A DNA stretch of 40,331 bases from Candidatus Obscuribacterales bacterium (GCA_021732025.1 JAKFVU010000020.1:1-40331), one strand, 5' to 3'. Shown: positions 26,534 to 35,963, numbered from the stretch's first letter. The notes: generated by a model from the sequence alone, not told the origin. Translations and numbers: made by a program.

Positions 26534-26935
26534 TCTTTTTTCCTTCTCGCTAAATAAGATTCAAAAGTGCCTACTTAATTTACCGGCTAAGTTCCAATTG
26601 AGATCGTCTCTGACTTTTCTCTCACTCATTTGTTACTGCAAACCAAATAAAAACGGGGCAATACCCAAATAACCGAGAATCTCACGGCCCTTTTAAATTA
26701 AATCTCGCGAAAAGCGGTCAAAAGTGGGGGAACTACGAAGGCAATGAGGTTTACCGATAGTGACATTAGATATCTTTTGCCTTAATCTCTTGACATAACC
26801 GACGAGAAGTCGAGCAGCCAAGCCAAACGAAGTTAGTGATCACTAGCTCGGGGGCGGGCGGATGCTCTTTTGGCAGTCAAAAGACAGATCAACTTTTCAA
26901 GTCGGCGCAAACAGGAATCTGGAGAATCAAAATAA
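26534..26935. other. Divergent intergenic region between fabG and the 1044-residue protein gene
   Basis: This is 402 bases without a convincing gene. It contains a perfect 12-bp palindrome TAGTGATCACTA (26834-26845), a TTGACA at 26790-26795 without a matching -10, a 6-bp hairpin CTTTTG/CAAAAG (26867-26883), and the ribosome binding site GGAGAA (26921-26926) for the rightward gene. The promoters for both divergent genes should be here but I cannot place them. Confidence 0.5.
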
Positions 26936-29900
26936 ATGGCTGATGGCAAATTGGACCAATCTGTAGCTCCCAGTGAAGACACTTCCAAATTAAAGGCCGA
27001 TGTAGCAGCAAAATTCCATGAAGGACTGAACCTTCTTCCACAAGCAAAACCAGAAGTGGCTAAAGCTGAGCCTGCAAAGTCTGAGACTGTAAAAGTTACG
27101 GGTTTTGATAGCCTAGTGGGTTTAGCTGGAAAAGCCGATGTGAAATCAGAGCGCAGTCTCGGTTCTATAGCTAGCAGTATTGCCCAAGCCGACGCAAGAA
27201 CAAAACCTGAGAGCAGCGATGTCTTCGATAGTCTAGCCAAAAATTCAAAAGTTGCTCGTTACGGTATGGCCGGTATAGAAGGATTGGCCTACGCCGTTCC
27301 CGGAGCCCTCAAAGCCGTAGCTAAAGATGTTTCAAACCCCTTAGACCTAGCAGCAAAAGTAGCGGTGGCTGGTTCTATCGGTGTGGTGATGAAGACCGTA
27401 TTGCCTAAGGCTGGAGTGGCCAAAGCGATTGTGGGAACAGTTATGGCTGGCTACATGGTCAAGGATGCCTTGCATCCGATTATGAATGCCATGGACCACC
27501 TAGAAACCTCGAGCCACGATATGGCTTCCGTACACAAAGCCGCTCAAATTATGGGCGACGGAGTTGGTCAATTTGCCTGGGACAGCTGGGTCGGTGCCAA
27601 GGTCGGCTTGAGAGCTGAAAAGTGGACCGGCAATATGCTCGAAGCAAAACTCGGCACCACTCGTTATTCCAATTTCGAAAAGGCTAAAGTTGATTTCTTC
27701 TCTTCTGATGAATATGTTGTTGGCCGCACCCTAAACAAAATCACTAAGCCGCTAAGCAATGCTCTCACGTCGCTTTCTGAGCGAATGACAGCTAAACCAG
27801 AAGAACCCAAAATTTCACTAGATGAAGCCGTGCGCAAAATGGCTGAAGTGAAAGAGCAGAATGCCTACGCTTCACTAAGTGCCAATATGCACTTTAAGGG
27901 AATGGTCACAGCAGACTCTCAGCCTCTCGGATTCTCACAGTCAATAGACTTAATTGTCGGTGGTCATAACCCACGCAAGCTGACCAGCAAGGAAGCTGAG
28001 GCTATTCTAAATCTCACTGAGTCTCCAGTTGCGGCCAAACCAATCGAACTAAATCTCAAACCAGTTGTCGCTGCTGAATTGCCCGCAAATGGCGCAAAAT
28101 CTATTATTGGACCGAACGAAAGACCAAGCCATACTCCTGATGAGTTGGTGCCACCGACTAAGCCTGATGGAAAGGGCGACGCAAAATCAGATGCTCCACT
28201 AGAAGTAACTCCAGCAGCCGCGGTAGGCAAACCGTACACAACGAGAGCAGAGCAAGAACTTAACGTTGGCACCATTTCAAAACTAGCTGAAATGAACACC
28301 AAAGAAATGAAAGAGTGGCCAGACAGCAAGGTCTTGATTGCCGATGCTGTTGAAGCTTCACTTGGCCCGATACATGCCGCCATTACCCCTAGTGGCAGCA
28401 AAATGGACCCTGGCTTTACCCAGGCACGAAATCAAGCTGTTAGCCTAGGCAGCCAAGTGCGCACCGAACAAGATTATCGCTACATCGACCCACTATTAGG
28501 TCGCTTCAGTTCAGCAGCCAACCAGCACATCTCTAAAGGTCTTAGTGAAACTGCTAACTACAAGCGCGAGCTTGATTTGCTGGCCCAAGAAATTCACAGT
28601 ACCTTAGTGCGCAACATGAAAAAAGCTGGGGTAGATCCAGACCAAGTGCTGCGTTCAAAAAATCCACCAATCTTCTCGATCATGCACGATGGCGGAGCTG
28701 GCCCTCACACAATGCGTCAAATAGACGGTGTTTGGAACGTTGACCACGTACTCTATCCGCGCAATATGGTAGGCGTCAGAAGCGTCACCACCAGTGGTAT
28801 TCATGGCCACGAAATTGGACATGACCAGTATGGTGGCATCCTCAAGTTTGAAGAATCAATTCGCGAAAACGTCATCAAGTTAGCGGTCGAAAAAGGTCTC
28901 GGCACTCGTGCTCAAGAGAAAGTAGCCGTGCCTGGCCACGGCGAGATGACCAAAGCCGATTTGATTGAACATATCTTTAAAGCTCAAGCTGATGAAAACA
29001 CCGCTGACATCTGGGGCGCAGCCTGGACTGGTCACAACGGTGGCGGCGCCCTTGGTATCTTGTTGCAGTCTTTGAGAAAAGGCGGACAGCTTGAGACCAG
29101 AAATGTCTTCGGTAAAGAATTTGTGGCTCCCGACAATCCACTTGGTTTCGAAGTACACGCTTTCGATGCTCTCCGTCCAAAAATTGTTGCTGCCACCATG
29201 AGGGCTAGAGCCAATGGTGACAAAAACGTGCTCGATCACGCCAAAGCCTTAGAGCGTTATTCAGATGAAGCTTCGCGGCCCGGAGACTATGTCTTCGCTA
29301 ACATGGACAAGCCAGGCGAAACAATCACAATCACGAGAAAAGATCTTGAAGACGTTATTCCTCACTTGATTGACGCCCAGATGAACACACCATTGCCTGC
29401 ATTGCAAGGCAAATCGTTCGGCGACATCCTACCTGATCTACCGGCCCACATGGCAAAAATGGACAACTTGGCCGGTCTTATGGTTGATGCTGTCAACAAA
29501 GGCAAAAAACCAAACGAAATTCCATTCGATACACAACACTATTCCATTAACCAAGTATTTGGTGCTGGCATGCCAGCTGCTCTGAGACTTGTTTCTCAGG
29601 GTATGGACGCCACTGAAGCAAATAAGGCTGTCAATAAAATGTCAGACTTCTTGCGTGCCCTCTATCACGATAACGATCCGCACGTAGACCCACTCAAACC
29701 AACAACATTGCAAGCCATCAGGCTAACTACACCAAAAGACATTGCTGCTTCTAGCCGACGTGTAGCTGCCGCAGCTACTGAAAGCACTGGCATAGCAATT
29801 GGCAAAACACCAGCCTTCTTGAACGGCTTGGGCGATCGCTCATCGTCCATCGGTGGAGCCATGGGCTCTGTTGAAATCGGCAGCTACATAAGAAATCTCG

Positions 29901-30070
29901 AAGCACAAAAGCAGAGAGATGCTTCAGCCGCAGATAACAGCAAATACCCCAGAATAAGCTTTGAGCCTACTCCTCCGGTCAAGACACCATTAAAAGACAG
30001 AACTCTAAGTAATATTGCTTACATGCAAGGAGCTAGTAAACAGATACTTGAAGGTCAACCGGAAAAATAG
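26936..30070 (+). CDS. Large protein with HExxH zinc-protease signature, family not recognised
   Basis: The protein has 1044 residues. The N-terminal 110 residues are Ala/Lys/Glu-rich and probably disordered. At about 100-185 lies a Gly/Ala-rich region of weakly hydrophobic helices (from GMAGIEGLAYAVPGALKAV to TVMAGYMVKDAL) that might touch a membrane. A Pro-rich linker follows around 365-430. The region of about 590-700 contains HGHEIGHD with HExxH at 625-629 and, 58 residues later, DENTADIWG with Glu687, the arrangement of gluzincin metallopeptidases (HExxH plus ExxAD, as in family M48). No signal peptide is visible. GGAGAA supports the ATG. The TPR gene follows on the same strand. The peptidase role is an inference from these motifs only. 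Confidence 0.75.
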   Translation: MADGKLDQSVAPSEDTSKLKADVAAKFHEGLNLLPQAKPEVAKAEPAKSETVKVTGFDSLVGLAGKADVKSERSLGSIASSIAQADARTKPESSDVFDSLAKNSKVARYGMAGIEGLAYAVPGALKAVAKDVSNPLDLAAKVAVAGSIGVVMKTVLPKAGVAKAIVGTVMAGYMVKDALHPIMNAMDHLETSSHDMASVHKAAQIMGDGVGQFAWDSWVGAKVGLRAEKWTGNMLEAKLGTTRYSNFEKAKVDFFSSDEYVVGRTLNKITKPLSNALTSLSERMTAKPEEPKISLDEAVRKMAEVKEQNAYASLSANMHFKGMVTADSQPLGFSQSIDLIVGGHNPRKLTSKEAEAILNLTESPVAAKPIELNLKPVVAAELPANGAKSIIGPNERPSHTPDELVPPTKPDGKGDAKSDAPLEVTPAAAVGKPYTTRAEQELNVGTISKLAEMNTKEMKEWPDSKVLIADAVEASLGPIHAAITPSGSKMDPGFTQARNQAVSLGSQVRTEQDYRYIDPLLGRFSSAANQHISKGLSETANYKRELDLLAQEIHSTLVRNMKKAGVDPDQVLRSKNPPIFSIMHDGGAGPHTMRQIDGVWNVDHVLYPRNMVGVRSVTTSGIHGHEIGHDQYGGILKFEESIRENVIKLAVEKGLGTRAQEKVAVPGHGEMTKADLIEHIFKAQADENTADIWGAAWTGHNGGGALGILLQSLRKGGQLETRNVFGKEFVAPDNPLGFEVHAFDALRPKIVAATMRARANGDKNVLDHAKALERYSDEASRPGDYVFANMDKPGETITITRKDLEDVIPHLIDAQMNTPLPALQGKSFGDILPDLPAHMAKMDNLAGLMVDAVNKGKKPNEIPFDTQHYSINQVFGAGMPAALRLVSQGMDATEANKAVNKMSDFLRALYHDNDPHVDPLKPTTLQAIRLTTPKDIAASSRRVAAAATESTGIAIGKTPAFLNGLGDRSSSIGGAMGSVEIGSYIRNLEAQKQRDASAADNSKYPRISFEPTPPVKTPLKDRTLSNIAYMQGASKQILEGQPEK

Positions 30071-30147
30071 AGTAATCACGGCAGAGCTTAGACGAAAAAC
30101 GCGCTATTATGAGTTTTTGGTTATTTGAACCGATCATGAGTTAAGGC

Positions 30148-31659
30148 GTGAGTAAAAGCGTGACAAAAGGCGTGCCCAAAATAGTGCGAAGTCGATTGAT
30201 TAGCCAGCAGGTAAAGAGCTGGCCAATAATCCGCCTGGCAGTATTCTCAGCGATCTGCCTGACATTTCAAAGTGCTCAATTTCCGGCCCTGGCTCAGTAC
30301 GAAGAGCAAAATGGGTTGATACTAGCCCAGGCCAAATATCGCAGCGCTACTCAAATGTTCAGTGTTGGTGACTATCAAAACTGCATTAATCTACTCAGGC
30401 AAGCGCAGACCGGTGACGCTCGCAACAAACAAATTCCTCATCTAATGGCCCTCGCTTATTCACAGTTGGGCGACAATAAGACTGCCGAAATTCAATTTAG
30501 ATCGGCCATCAGCCTTGATTATAATTTCGTCGAATGTCACAACAACTATGGCATTCTCCTCAAAAAGATGAGCCGATTCGATGATGCCAAAAGAGAATTC
30601 AAAGATTGCATTCGCATCAACGCTCGCTATCCCAAAGCTCATTACAATCTTGGCACTGTCTACTTAGATCAAGGTGATTTAGATTCGGCAATCGAATCTT
30701 TTCGCACTGCAACCCGTCTTGACCCTGGCTACTTCGAAGCAAACCGTGACCTTGGACTGGCAATTTTTCAGAAGTTCGAGCGCGGAGATGGCGGCGAGAT
30801 TTCGGAGAGTCTAGAGAAATTAGAAGTGGCAGCTCAACTAGTGCCGCAGAATCCTATGATTCACTATCATCTGGCCAATATTTTTTGCTGTGATGGCAAC
30901 CTCGACGAAGCCGAAATAGAATTTCGCAAAGCTCTAAAATTCGACCCAAAATTGGCCGTCGCCCATTTTGAGTTAGGGCGGTTGCGCTATCTCAGAGGCG
31001 ATCCCAATCGTGGTCTTTTTGAGTTGAAAGAGGCGCAAAAAGTCAGTCCTATTTATACAGAAGGTAAAAAGTATCCTTCTATAGACCGAGTGAAAGTAAA
31101 ACAGCTTCAGGCTAAGTGCGAAGAGCTGACCGAAAGCTACGAGGCCGCCATAGAATCACTCAAAGATGTAGCGAGCTTGACTGCTAACAACAGCCAGACC
31201 ACAAAGCACATCGCCGAGCTGCAGCGCCTCACTCGCAGCGGTGGCCGCAGAAATTCTAAAGAAGTTGACCCAGCTGAAATCAAAGCCATTGTCTCGCAAG
31301 GAATTCAACAAACTGAAAGCGGCGACCTAGACGCTGCCAAAGCCAGCTTTAACAAAGCCATTGAGCTTGATCCCAAATCTTTTTTGGCTTATCAGAATCT
31401 AGGGGGCATCCTCGAAGCCCAAGGTGACCTAGCCAACGCCACCGTGCAGTATCAAGCGGCTCTCGATCTCAAGCCTAAATATGACGGCTTGTATTACAAC
31501 ATGGCTTATCTACTAGAAAAGGGAAATATGAAAGCCGAGGCCGGCGCCTGGTACAAGCGTTTTCATGAACTCTCAGGCAAATATCCTTACGACCCGAAAC
31601 ATATTGTTTCCCTACAGCAAGAACTAGCTCGTGAGCGGGTTCGCGGCCAAAGCAAATAG
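30148..31659 (+). CDS. Exported TPR-repeat protein
   Basis: The 503-residue protein starts with a basic segment and a hydrophobic stretch (IIRLAVFSAICLTF, ending near ALAQ) that looks like a signal peptide or anchor. The rest is a solenoid of about nine tetratricopeptide repeats, for example KAHYNLGTVYLDQGDLDSAI and LAYQNLGGILEAQGDLANAT, with a charged break at about 360-380 (RSGGRRNSKEVD). TPR arrays bind other proteins, and here probably act as a periplasmic scaffold. The start is GTG at 30148; GTG at 30160 is possible. It is 77 bases downstream of the HExxH gene and may share its transcript, so a functional link between the two is worth considering. Confidence 0.85.
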   Translation: MSKSVTKGVPKIVRSRLISQQVKSWPIIRLAVFSAICLTFQSAQFPALAQYEEQNGLILAQAKYRSATQMFSVGDYQNCINLLRQAQTGDARNKQIPHLMALAYSQLGDNKTAEIQFRSAISLDYNFVECHNNYGILLKKMSRFDDAKREFKDCIRINARYPKAHYNLGTVYLDQGDLDSAIESFRTATRLDPGYFEANRDLGLAIFQKFERGDGGEISESLEKLEVAAQLVPQNPMIHYHLANIFCCDGNLDEAEIEFRKALKFDPKLAVAHFELGRLRYLRGDPNRGLFELKEAQKVSPIYTEGKKYPSIDRVKVKQLQAKCEELTESYEAAIESLKDVASLTANNSQTTKHIAELQRLTRSGGRRNSKEVDPAEIKAIVSQGIQQTESGDLDAAKASFNKAIELDPKSFLAYQNLGGILEAQGDLANATVQYQAALDLKPKYDGLYYNMAYLLEKGNMKAEAGAWYKRFHELSGKYPYDPKHIVSLQQELARERVRGQSK

Positions 31660-31723
31660 CATTACTGGGGCGGTCGACTCGAGCAAATCTGCCACAGCAA
31701 ACTGGCAATGCTAGAATTTGGCC

Positions 31724-32602
31724 ATGACTAAAGCAGTATCAACTCTTACCCTCCAAAAATACAAACGCGATGGCCGCAAGATTGTGGCTCTCACTGCCTA
31801 TGATTATTCAATGGCAAAAATTCTCGATAAAGCGGGAGTTGATTTGATCTTGGTGGGAGATAGCCTAGCCATGGTTGCCTTGGGCCATCGCACCACCCAT
31901 GCCGTAACCATGGAAGAAATGCTGCACCACACCAGAGCTGTCACCAGAGGTGTAAGCAATGCCATGGTAGTGGCCGACTTGCCTTTTATGAGCTACCAAG
32001 TTGACGTCATTCAAGCGATTACCAACGCTGGTCGTTTCGTCAAAGAAGCGCAAGCTCACGCTGTCAAATTGGAAGGTGCCACCCGCCTCAATCTAGAAAT
32101 CATAGAGCGCCTGGTGGGAATGGGCATCCCCGTTATGGGGCACCTAGGTTACACCCCACAGGCCATCCATGGGCTTGGTGGTGCCAGAGTACAAGGCCGC
32201 TCAGCTGATGAAGCGATTAAACTAATCGATGACGCCCGCGCCCTTGAGATGGCTGGCTGCTTCTCAGTGGTATTAGAAATGGTGCCAACAGCTGTGGCCA
32301 AAGCAGTAACAGAGCGGCTCACCATACCAACTGTTGGCATTGGTGCTGGCAACGTTTGTGACGGTCAAATATTGGTTACTGATGATTTGATGGGCAAATT
32401 CACAGACTTTTTGCCCCGATTTGTCAGGCGCTATGCTGATTTGAGCCAAGTCTGCCAAGACGCTGTGGGCAAGTATGCAGAAGATGTAAAATCGACAAAC
32501 TTCCCTAATGCCTCCGAATCTTTCTTGCTGCCCAAAGACGAAGAAGAAGAGTTAAAGCGCAAACTGGCTTCTGAAAGCGTTAGCACCGGCGAGATTTGCT
32601 GA
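31724..32602 (+). CDS. panB: 3-methyl-2-oxobutanoate hydroxymethyltransferase
   Basis: PanB makes ketopantoate, the first committed step of pantothenate and so of coenzyme A and the ACP arm. The 292-residue product has IVALTAYDYSMAKILDKAG, the metal-binding Asp in LVGDSLAMV, ADLPFMSY, VKLEGA, GMGIPVMGHLGYTPQ and the catalytic Glu in VLEMVP, all standard. I chose ATG at 31724; a TTG two codons upstream is possible. panC is not adjacent. The end converges on fmdB with a 24-base gap. Confidence 0.96.
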   Translation: MTKAVSTLTLQKYKRDGRKIVALTAYDYSMAKILDKAGVDLILVGDSLAMVALGHRTTHAVTMEEMLHHTRAVTRGVSNAMVVADLPFMSYQVDVIQAITNAGRFVKEAQAHAVKLEGATRLNLEIIERLVGMGIPVMGHLGYTPQAIHGLGGARVQGRSADEAIKLIDDARALEMAGCFSVVLEMVPTAVAKAVTERLTIPTVGIGAGNVCDGQILVTDDLMGKFTDFLPRFVRRYADLSQVCQDAVGKYAEDVKSTNFPNASESFLLPKDEEEELKRKLASESVSTGEIC

Positions 32603-32626
32603 TCTACAAAAACAACACTGCGTGCT

Positions 32627-32878
32627 TTAGCAGCTATGGCACGAATGGGTACTGCACGAGCCGCACCCACCGGAACTTTTGCTGCTAGAACTGCCTGAAC
32701 TCTTAGAACCTTGTCCGACATCTGGTGTGCTACCAGACGAGCGCAAAATCATATTCCAGATGCGAGACACATTGGCCGAACCACAGTCAGCACAATTGGT
32801 ATCGGTTGGATCGCTCATAGAACGCTCTACGGTGAAAGCAACACGACATTCTTGGCAGCGGTAGTCATAACTAGGCAT
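32627..32878 (-). CDS. FmdB-type zinc-ribbon protein with a Cys-rich tail
   Basis: The 83-residue protein starts MPSYDYRCQEC and has the FmdB pattern of two CxxC pairs (C8/C11 and C29/C32) that bind zinc. FmdB proteins are putative regulators with unproven function. After a Ser/Gly/Lys linker the chain ends GGCGSCSTHSCHSC, which adds four Cys (72, 75, 80, 83) and two His, enough for another metal site. The ATG abuts the rseP stop codon directly, so it is the last gene of the spoIID-rseP-fmdB unit. Confidence 0.85.
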   Translation of the reverse strand: MPSYDYRCQECRVAFTVERSMSDPTDTNCADCGSANVSRIWNMILRSSGSTPDVGQGSKSSGSSSSKSSGGCGSCSTHSCHSC

Positions 32879-34204
32879 TTACTTAGTCTCTTTAGGTTCA
32901 CTAGAGGGAGCATTAGCTGGTTCATTAGTTGGTTCATTTGCAGGTTTAGCTGGAGTTTCAGCTGGAGCTTGTACTGGAACTTCTGCTGGTTGAGAGCCAG
33001 TGGCAGGACTAGGCGCCGTTGTATCAGTCTTAACCTCTGATTTCGCTCTGGTCGAGGCTGGTTTAGCATCTTTCTTTTTGAAGTCGAGATCACCATGCAC
33101 CCAAGCAGAGACGTCGTTGACTAGCACTACCACCATCAATGCGATCAAGCTGAGGAAGCCCCATTTGACGATCTCACCTTGCGCCCTTTCTTCCATTGGT
33201 TTGCCGCGCACTGCCTCTAAAAGCATGAAGGCTAAGTGGCCGCCATCAAGAGCTGGCCAAGGAAGTAAGTTAACGATAGCGAGGTCCATTGAAATCAAAA
33301 TCGTGAACATAAAGAGCTGACGCCAATCTTCTTTAGCAAAATCAGCACCAATTTTAACTACGGCAATGACACCGTGAAAACTTTCAATACCCGGCTGGGG
33401 TTTGCCGTCTTTGCTTTTGGCGTTGGGGGCAATTACTTTATTGATTACGCCCTGAAAGAGACTACCTATCGAATTGACCATCTGCCCAGTCTGAGTGGTC
33501 AATTCAGTAGCAGCAATAGTGGCCACATCGATAGGACTTCCCTCAATTTTTACGTACTGCACTTTAGGAGATAAGCCCATACCAACTTTGCCGTCTTTGT
33601 TTGGCGTCATCGGTAAGTCGATGGTCTGCCCTTCGCGCTTGACATGCAAAACAATCGGGGTGAGCTTCTTCGATGCCAAGTAGGCAATAAATTCTTCCGC
33701 TGTTTTGATTTTCTTGTCGTCAACTCCAAGCAGCTCGTCGTTGGTTTGCACCCCGGCAGTGGCAGCAATAGGATTGGCCGCGGGAAGCTCGCCAACGAAG
33801 ACCCCTTGGGGTATCGGACGGCCTAGGGCGGTCATCATAATGACCATCACCAGGTAAGCAAAGAGCACATTAAAGGTCACGCCAGCAACGGCAACCAGAG
33901 CCCTTTGCCAGATTGGAAATTTTTTGAAAGGTGAAAGCTGCACGCCGAATACTTCAGCTGAGGCATTACTTTCATCACCAAGCTCGGGAATGGCCACATA
34001 GCCGCCCAGCATGCAGGCATGAATGCGAAATTCAGTATTCCAGCGTTTGCCAACGGTCCAAGATGGCCCAAAGGGCAGTCCGAAACCGAATACCGGTGTC
34101 TGGAAACCGAAGAAACGGGCTACCAGAAAATGGCCACACTCATGAACGATGATCAATGTGCTCAATATGGCGAGCATCATGAATATACCGAAAGCTTGTT
34201 CCAA
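32879..34204 (-). CDS. rseP: Site-2 (RIP) zinc metalloprotease RseP family
   Basis: This membrane protease cuts transmembrane segments of partner proteins, classically anti-sigma factors. The zinc site HECGH (residues 21-25 from the start used here) is in the first membrane helix. A PDZ domain follows the second helix (around 120-200), and the third zinc ligand is in NLLPWPALDGGH. A final membrane helix is followed by a 65-residue Lys/Thr/Pro/Glu-rich cytoplasmic or periplasmic tail that is unusual for the family. Start choice: AGAGGA lies 7 bases before the TTG at 34202-34204 but only 1 base before the TTG at 34208-34210, so I use the former. It follows the SpoIID-like gene by about 45 bases. 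Confidence 0.93.
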   Translation of the reverse strand: MEQAFGIFMMLAILSTLIIVHECGHFLVARFFGFQTPVFGFGLPFGPSWTVGKRWNTEFRIHACMLGGYVAIPELGDESNASAEVFGVQLSPFKKFPIWQRALVAVAGVTFNVLFAYLVMVIMMTALGRPIPQGVFVGELPAANPIAATAGVQTNDELLGVDDKKIKTAEEFIAYLASKKLTPIVLHVKREGQTIDLPMTPNKDGKVGMGLSPKVQYVKIEGSPIDVATIAATELTTQTGQMVNSIGSLFQGVINKVIAPNAKSKDGKPQPGIESFHGVIAVVKIGADFAKEDWRQLFMFTILISMDLAIVNLLPWPALDGGHLAFMLLEAVRGKPMEERAQGEIVKWGFLSLIALMVVVLVNDVSAWVHGDLDFKKKDAKPASTRAKSEVKTDTTAPSPATGSQPAEVPVQAPAETPAKPANEPTNEPANAPSSEPKETK

Positions 34205-34250
34205 GACCAATTCCTCTTGAGGTGACTGGCCTATAAGCTATTTAGCGTGG

Positions 34251-35963
34251 CTAGATAGCACCTTCTTGGGCCAGAGGCTCTATCGTGACATCTTTGTAGT
34301 AGTACGACAGAATCTGTTCTGCATTATATCCGTTATCAGCCAGGGCTTTCGCTCCCCATTGAGAAAGACCAAGCCCGTGTCCGTAGCCCCGACCGCTGAA
34401 GATATAACTGCTGTCAGACTGGAAGAGGCTAAACTGGGTGCTGGGTAAGTTAAATAATCTTCGCAACTCAGTGCCAGCAATTACTCTGGCTGAGCTTTGA
34501 CCGATGACCAAGACGTCTCTTACTCGCTGAGAGTCGCCAGCATGGCGGCCAATCACTAAAACGCCTAATAGCGCTTGGCTGTCTGGAGTGGCAAATAGAG
34601 CTTTTGACAGGGCCTGAGAAGTTATGGTCTTGCGCCAAGTAAATTGCGGTGCAGCATCGTCATAATCGACAACGCTCTTTAAATAGGGCAAGGGCTTGCC
34701 CCAGACATTCTCAGAAACTTCGGTACTACCGCCGCTGGTGCTATGGAAGAAAGCTGAAATTACCTTGTTGCCATTCTTCAAAACTAAACCAGAAGTCTCG
34801 GCAACAGCGGCATTGGTCTCAGCAGATTCAGCAACGACACCACGATAAACTTGATCGTCAACTGTAGCCTTAACGTCATAACCATCGTTTTTGTGCTTGC
34901 CTAAATTAGCAACAGCATACGAACGCGCAGCAATCGCCTGTGCTTTCAAAACTTCTTTAGGCCATAGAGAAGGCACCTCTGACGGTACTACCGACAAAAG
35001 ATAATCTTCTAAATCGAGGACATTAACAAGAGTGATACCAGTTGTGTTGCTGACCCCGGAACTGTCTACTTTACTGCAAGGTTTTAAAACCACGGCACCA
35101 CGATAGAGTTTGCCGTTTACCCCGATCAGTGGCACAGCTTGGCCACCTTCAGGCTGTTGGTCAGGAATAGCTATATAACCTTGAGAGGCGTCTATAGAAG
35201 GAGATGATGACAGTAACGGCAGCACTAACTGATTGGCCTCGTTGTTGGTACCAAAGAAGCTACCAGTACTGGGCACGAATGCTACTTTTGCAATTGAGTT
35301 AGCGGGAGTAATTCGGTCTCTGACGCTCTTGGCCGCAAAGACTAGAGCAGCACCACCACCAGAATTGTTAGTTTTAGCCCGGGCAAGGTTCAGATTCCAG
35401 GCGCTCTGAGGAGCAATTTTACCCACCAATGTTCCATCGGCTACAGTGTAGACACTGCCACCATCAGGAAAATCGAGATCGGCCCGTTGAGCTGAGACCG
35501 ACAAACAGACTTTTATTTGCTTATCAGTCGCTGCAGCCACTGCCGCTGGCTTTGTGTTTCTAGCTTGGCTAGCGACAGCCAATTGCTGCGTATCAGGGAA
35601 AGCCTCTTCTATACTCTGCGCCATTGCCGCTGGTGCGCCAGCTGAAAGCAGGGAAGCTACAGCCAGACCAAGCGATAAAGCAAAAACACAACCCCAGGGC
35701 TTTGATTTTGACCAATGCTGAGCATTAATATCAGAGCCTGCTCCTGCTCCTGTTCCAGTACTAGTTCCAGCGCCCTCTAATCGAGCTGCCACCGCCCAAG
35801 GTGACAGAGCCGAGGCATTATTATCGGCAGATTCACTAGAACATACAGATTCTTCTTGGTCTAATAAATAGGCTTGCACAGCAGCGGTAATTGCCGCCAT
35901 TTCATCGTCAGTGGCATTGGCCTGGCTCGAATTTTTTGCTGAAACTGACAAATTCATGTTCAC
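34251..35963 (-). CDS. SpoIID/LytB-domain protein with N-terminal decarboxylase-subunit-like segment
   Basis: SpoIID-type domains cleave or help cleave peptidoglycan glycan strands (lytic transglycosylase in sporulating Bacilli; amidase enhancer LytB). The C-terminal half has the family marks: DLEDYLLSVVPSEVPSLWP, KAQAIAARSYAVANLG, FFHSTSGGSTE and GRGYGHGLGLSQWGA. A membrane helix at 90-115 ending AMAQ places the domain outside the cytoplasm. The first 88 residues would be inside. They contain DDEMAAITAAVQAYLL (19-34) and SPWAVAARLEG (54-64), which resemble the end of MmdD/OadG-type decarboxylase subunits (E-x-VAAI-x-AA and W-x3-GRL-x-G). A sporulation role is unlikely without other spore genes; cell-wall remodelling is more probable. 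First gene of the unit with rseP and fmdB. Confidence 0.88.
   Translation of the reverse strand: MNMNLSVSAKNSSQANATDDEMAAITAAVQAYLLDQEESVCSSESADNNASALSPWAVAARLEGAGTSTGTGAGAGSDINAQHWSKSKPWGCVFALSLGLAVASLLSAGAPAAMAQSIEEAFPDTQQLAVASQARNTKPAAVAAATDKQIKVCLSVSAQRADLDFPDGGSVYTVADGTLVGKIAPQSAWNLNLARAKTNNSGGGAALVFAAKSVRDRITPANSIAKVAFVPSTGSFFGTNNEANQLVLPLLSSSPSIDASQGYIAIPDQQPEGGQAVPLIGVNGKLYRGAVVLKPCSKVDSSGVSNTTGITLVNVLDLEDYLLSVVPSEVPSLWPKEVLKAQAIAARSYAVANLGKHKNDGYDVKATVDDQVYRGVVAESAETNAAVAETSGLVLKNGNKVISAFFHSTSGGSTEVSENVWGKPLPYLKSVVDYDDAAPQFTWRKTITSQALSKALFATPDSQALLGVLVIGRHAGDSQRVRDVLVIGQSSARVIAGTELRRLFNLPSTQFSLFQSDSSYIFSGRGYGHGLGLSQWGAKALADNGYNAEQILSYYYKDVTIEPLAQEGAI

Noticed and set aside
32827..33096. 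89-codon leftward frame with Gln/Leu/Asn repeats
   Set aside because: It is a shifted frame of the repetitive RseP tail.
34251..35963. Sporulation locus
   Set aside because: Only the SpoIID domain is present; no other spore gene is in the window, and such domains occur in non-sporulating bacteria.
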